Shown here piece after piece: positions 37,252 to 38,707 of a stretch of DNA of 38,707 bases (its first letter is position 1; every line of letters starts with the position of its first letter). The translations under genes were made by a program, and so were the position numbers. The notes under the pieces are model-generated. The model was not told the origin of the DNA, made no database searches, and saw only the letters and a list, made by a program, of their open reading frames with translations. Source of the DNA: a virus; IMG/VR virus record IMGVR_UViG_3300046697_000019, positions 1-38,707 of that record, one strand, 5' to 3'.

Positions 37252-38091
37252 TTAGACGTTCACCACACTGATCACTGATGCAGGCGTGACACCTGTTGGC
37301 GTTGGTCCTATTTCTGATTCAGCAATTATGGTCCAGAAGTCAGACGCGATTGCGTTGGTTATATACGCATTGGGCAATCTGCCAAATCCATTATAACCCC
37401 AACTTGTATTCCAACTATTCACAAGCCACAGATTGCTTGCATCATAGCCACAGAACAGCATACAATGCCCACCTGCAACCGGATCACTGCCACTTGGATA
37501 TGGAATAATTGGCAATGCATTTGCACTTCCACCAGCAACATTAAAGATGCTCTCATAAACAGTGGTTCCAAACGTCACACAAAAGCCAGATGCCAATGCA
37601 GTCTTTATATTAAGAAGGGTTTGCGCACTTCCTGCAGTTGAATCAAGTGCATAATAGTTTGTGCTTTTATTCTTAACTGCGTCAGTTGCACAGGAAGCAG
37701 GCGGCGTTGCATCAATGTTCGTGTCAAATGGCCACAATGATTCGTGGCAAATGCCATATTGATCAGTTGCCTTCACACCTGCACGCACGTCTGCGCCATT
37801 ATCACCTGGAAATGTGCCTGATAATATTCGCGCATTTCTATATTCATATTTAATATTGCCAGGAAAACACTTTCCAGTAAGACGCACCTGGCACGATTCA
37901 AACAACTTGGTCACGCCTTCAGAAACACAACAACCAATGCCATCCTGGTCATTGACAGTTAAAATTTGGCTTCGTAAATCAACAGTTGTTGGCAATTTGA
38001 CTGCCTTTTTTAATGTCAAATCTTCAAACTTATAATCCCTGTGATCTGGCTGCTGTCTGAGCCATCCGCCCTTAAATTGTTCTTTATCCAT
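37252..38091 (-). CDS. papain-like (C1) cysteine peptidase, 279 aa
   Basis: Strong GGTGA ribosome site. All four papain landmarks are visible: oxyanion Q49 and nucleophile C55 (NDQDGIGCCVSEG), H209 (VAGGHCMLFCGYD) and N225 followed by SW (WLVNSWNTSWG). The N-terminal GWLRQQPDHRDY is typical of prokaryotic C1 peptidases that lack a large propeptide. No signal peptide. It may cut a host cell-wall or S-layer protein for lysis or entry, or process viral proteins. No murein hydrolase is seen in the genome, which makes an archaeal lysis role attractive. Confidence 0.88.
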   Translation of the reverse strand: MDKEQFKGGWLRQQPDHRDYKFEDLTLKKAVKLPTTVDLRSQILTVNDQDGIGCCVSEGVTKLFESCQVRLTGKCFPGNIKYEYRNARILSGTFPGDNGADVRAGVKATDQYGICHESLWPFDTNIDATPPASCATDAVKNKSTNYYALDSTAGSAQTLLNIKTALASGFCVTFGTTVYESIFNVAGGSANALPIIPYPSGSDPVAGGHCMLFCGYDASNLWLVNSWNTSWGYNGFGRLPNAYITNAIASDFWTIIAESEIGPTPTGVTPASVISVVNV

Positions 38092-38094
38092 TTT

Positions 38095-38280
38095 CTATTC
38101 ACCCATATCGCGCACTTCAATTCTAGTGCGCCCTTCTGCCTGCATTCTAGTAACTGCTTTTGCAGATGCCTGTTTCATAAACGCTGTCATCCACGTTTCA
38201 AAGTCAACAAGTGCAGCATCTGAAACGTGTGTTGCGCCTGCTGAAATTAATTCGTGTCTTAATTGGTTTTTGCTTATCAT
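38095..38280 (-). CDS. archaeal histone-like protein, 61 aa
   Basis: Aligns gap-free with archaeal histones of the HMf type. Residues 14-51 (AGATHVSDAALVDFETW... to AEGR) match HMf AGAERVSDDA...AGR over exactly 38 residues, including A-G-A, V-S-D, the spacing of hydrophobic helix positions, and G-R-x-x-I. R51 and D58 fit the conserved R-D pair of the histone fold. Helix alpha3 is missing: the protein stops at RDMGE where HMf continues for about nine residues. It could coat viral DNA or disturb host histone polymers. It lies just before the peptidase gene. Confidence 0.78.
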   Translation of the reverse strand: MISKNQLRHELISAGATHVSDAALVDFETWMTAFMKQASAKAVTRMQAEGRTRIEVRDMGE

Positions 38281-38281
38281 T

Positions 38282-38542
38282 TTAAATCAATCCCTTTGGT
38301 TCATCAATAAATCCAATACAATCTTCCTGGCGCGTTTTCTCATTAATCACACAGTTGTCATACACGCGCACATAGATTTTGCCATCACCATCTGTTCTTG
38401 GAAAAACACGAAAAAACAATGACGTGCATTTGAAGCATTTTTTAAACACTTGTTCCAATCCATCATCATCATCAAATTTGACATTAAACACGATGCTTTT
38501 ATTTGCTTCGTGTTCGTGTGTTGTTGCTCTTTGAACAATCAT
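38282..38542 (-). CDS. hypothetical protein, 86 aa
   Basis: The ATG at 38542 has AGGA upstream; a TTG at 38581 is an alternative. An acidic DDDDG stretch, a CFKC pair, then alternating strands (SLFFRVFPRTDGDGKIYVRVYDNCVI). The gene overlaps the upstream zinc-ribbon gene by 44 bases, which is large, so the true start could be later. No family recognised. Confidence 0.5.
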   Translation of the reverse strand: MIVQRATTHEHEANKSIVFNVKFDDDDGLEQVFKKCFKCTSLFFRVFPRTDGDGKIYVRVYDNCVINEKTRQEDCIGFIDEPKGLI

Positions 38543-38699
38543 TGCAGAATTTCCTTTTACGTGTGCCTGCCAGTTTGACAATTGAATTTCCTACCCGTTT
38601 GCGCCAGACAATTTCAAATTGATTGCCACACTTTTCACACGTCAGTATGTCCACCTGTTCATATCGTGGCCTGTCAATTATTGATCGTGGCGCGGTCAT
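38499..38699 (-). CDS. zinc-ribbon protein, 66 aa
   Basis: The pairs CEKC (21-24) and CNDC (52-55) are separated by a strand-rich, basic stretch (FEIVWRKRVGN...KLAGTRKRK), a clear zinc ribbon, followed by a basic tail NNTRTRSK. The first 39 codons lie in the terminal repeat and appear again at 7-124. Its ATG comes 1 base after the stop of the gene at 126-317, read across the circular join. Confidence 0.7.
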   Translation of the reverse strand: MTAPRSIIDRPRYEQVDILTCEKCGNQFEIVWRKRVGNSIVKLAGTRKRKFCNDCSKSNNTRTRSK

Positions 38700-38707
38700 T
38701 TTATCTA
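38582..38707. repeat. right copy of 126-bp terminal direct repeat
   Basis: Exact match to 7-132. It contains the first 39 codons of the minus-strand zinc-ribbon gene at 38499-38699, so the intact copy of that gene is the one at this end and the left end carries only a fragment. Confidence 0.95.

Noticed and set aside
1-38707. tRNA genes, integrase or attachment sites
   Set aside because: I saw no cloverleaf-type sequence, no tyrosine or serine recombinase motif and no att-like repeats other than the terminal overlap.

Overview
The window is a complete, circular-looking genome of a tailed (siphovirus-like, HK97-fold) virus of about 38.6 kb. The last 126 bases repeat bases 7-132 exactly, so the two ends join. 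Every gene I can support lies on the minus strand, so the genome is transcribed right to left as a few long, tightly overlapping operons. I see no integrase, no tRNA, no RNA polymerase and no classical family A or B DNA polymerase.

The host is most likely an archaeon, probably a methanogen or a relative. The strongest evidence is a 61-residue protein (38095-38280) that aligns without gaps to archaeal histones, a membrane protein (4305-4586) of a type I know from archaea, AT-rich TATA-box-like elements (the 15-mer AGTTTATATATAGAA occurs twice), many tiny zinc-ribbon proteins, a 42-residue ribbon-helix-helix protein, and a papain-like peptidase where a phage would carry a lysin. Shine-Dalgarno sites are GGAGTGA or GGTGAT, which fit archaea or bacteria. 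Two hairpin-plus-T-run terminators look bacterial and are the main counter-evidence.

Layout in the direction of transcription: (1) 38.7-36.5 kb: small zinc protein, histone-like protein, papain-like peptidase, unknown protein, small terminase. (2) 36.5-36.25 kb: non-coding region with two related palindromes 60 bp apart and a leader peptide coupled to the large terminase. (3) 36.2-29.6 kb: large terminase, PD-(D/E)XK nuclease, HNH nuclease, winged-helix protein, a CxxCH membrane protein, portal, zinc ribbon, MuF-type head protein and a Holliday-junction-resolvase-like nuclease. (4) 29.5-21.9 kb: prohead protease, major capsid protein, then an unusual block of surface proteins including a C-type-lectin-fold protein and an SGNH hydrolase. 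(5) 21.9-10.6 kb: head-tail connectors, tail terminator, two or three tail-tube proteins, tail assembly chaperones with a -1 frameshift site, tape measure, distal tail protein, Gp37-like protein, a second lectin-fold protein, coiled-coil membrane proteins and a holin-like protein. (6) 10.6-4.3 kb: PD-(D/E)XK nuclease, a regulatory region, and about 25 very small genes, many of them zinc proteins, ending in a candidate ssDNA-binding protein, HNH nuclease and the archaeal-type membrane protein. (7) 4.3-0 kb: primase-polymerase/helicase, small winged-helix-like protein, and a secondary operon with a glycosidase-like/lectin protein under its own TATA promoter, followed by small zinc proteins that run into gene block 1.

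Together the genes give packaging, an HK97 capsid, a long non-contractile tail with two candidate host-binding proteins, and a self-contained replication set (primase-polymerase/helicase, candidate SSB, resolvase, nucleases). Functional names rest on motif recognition by eye, not on database searches.
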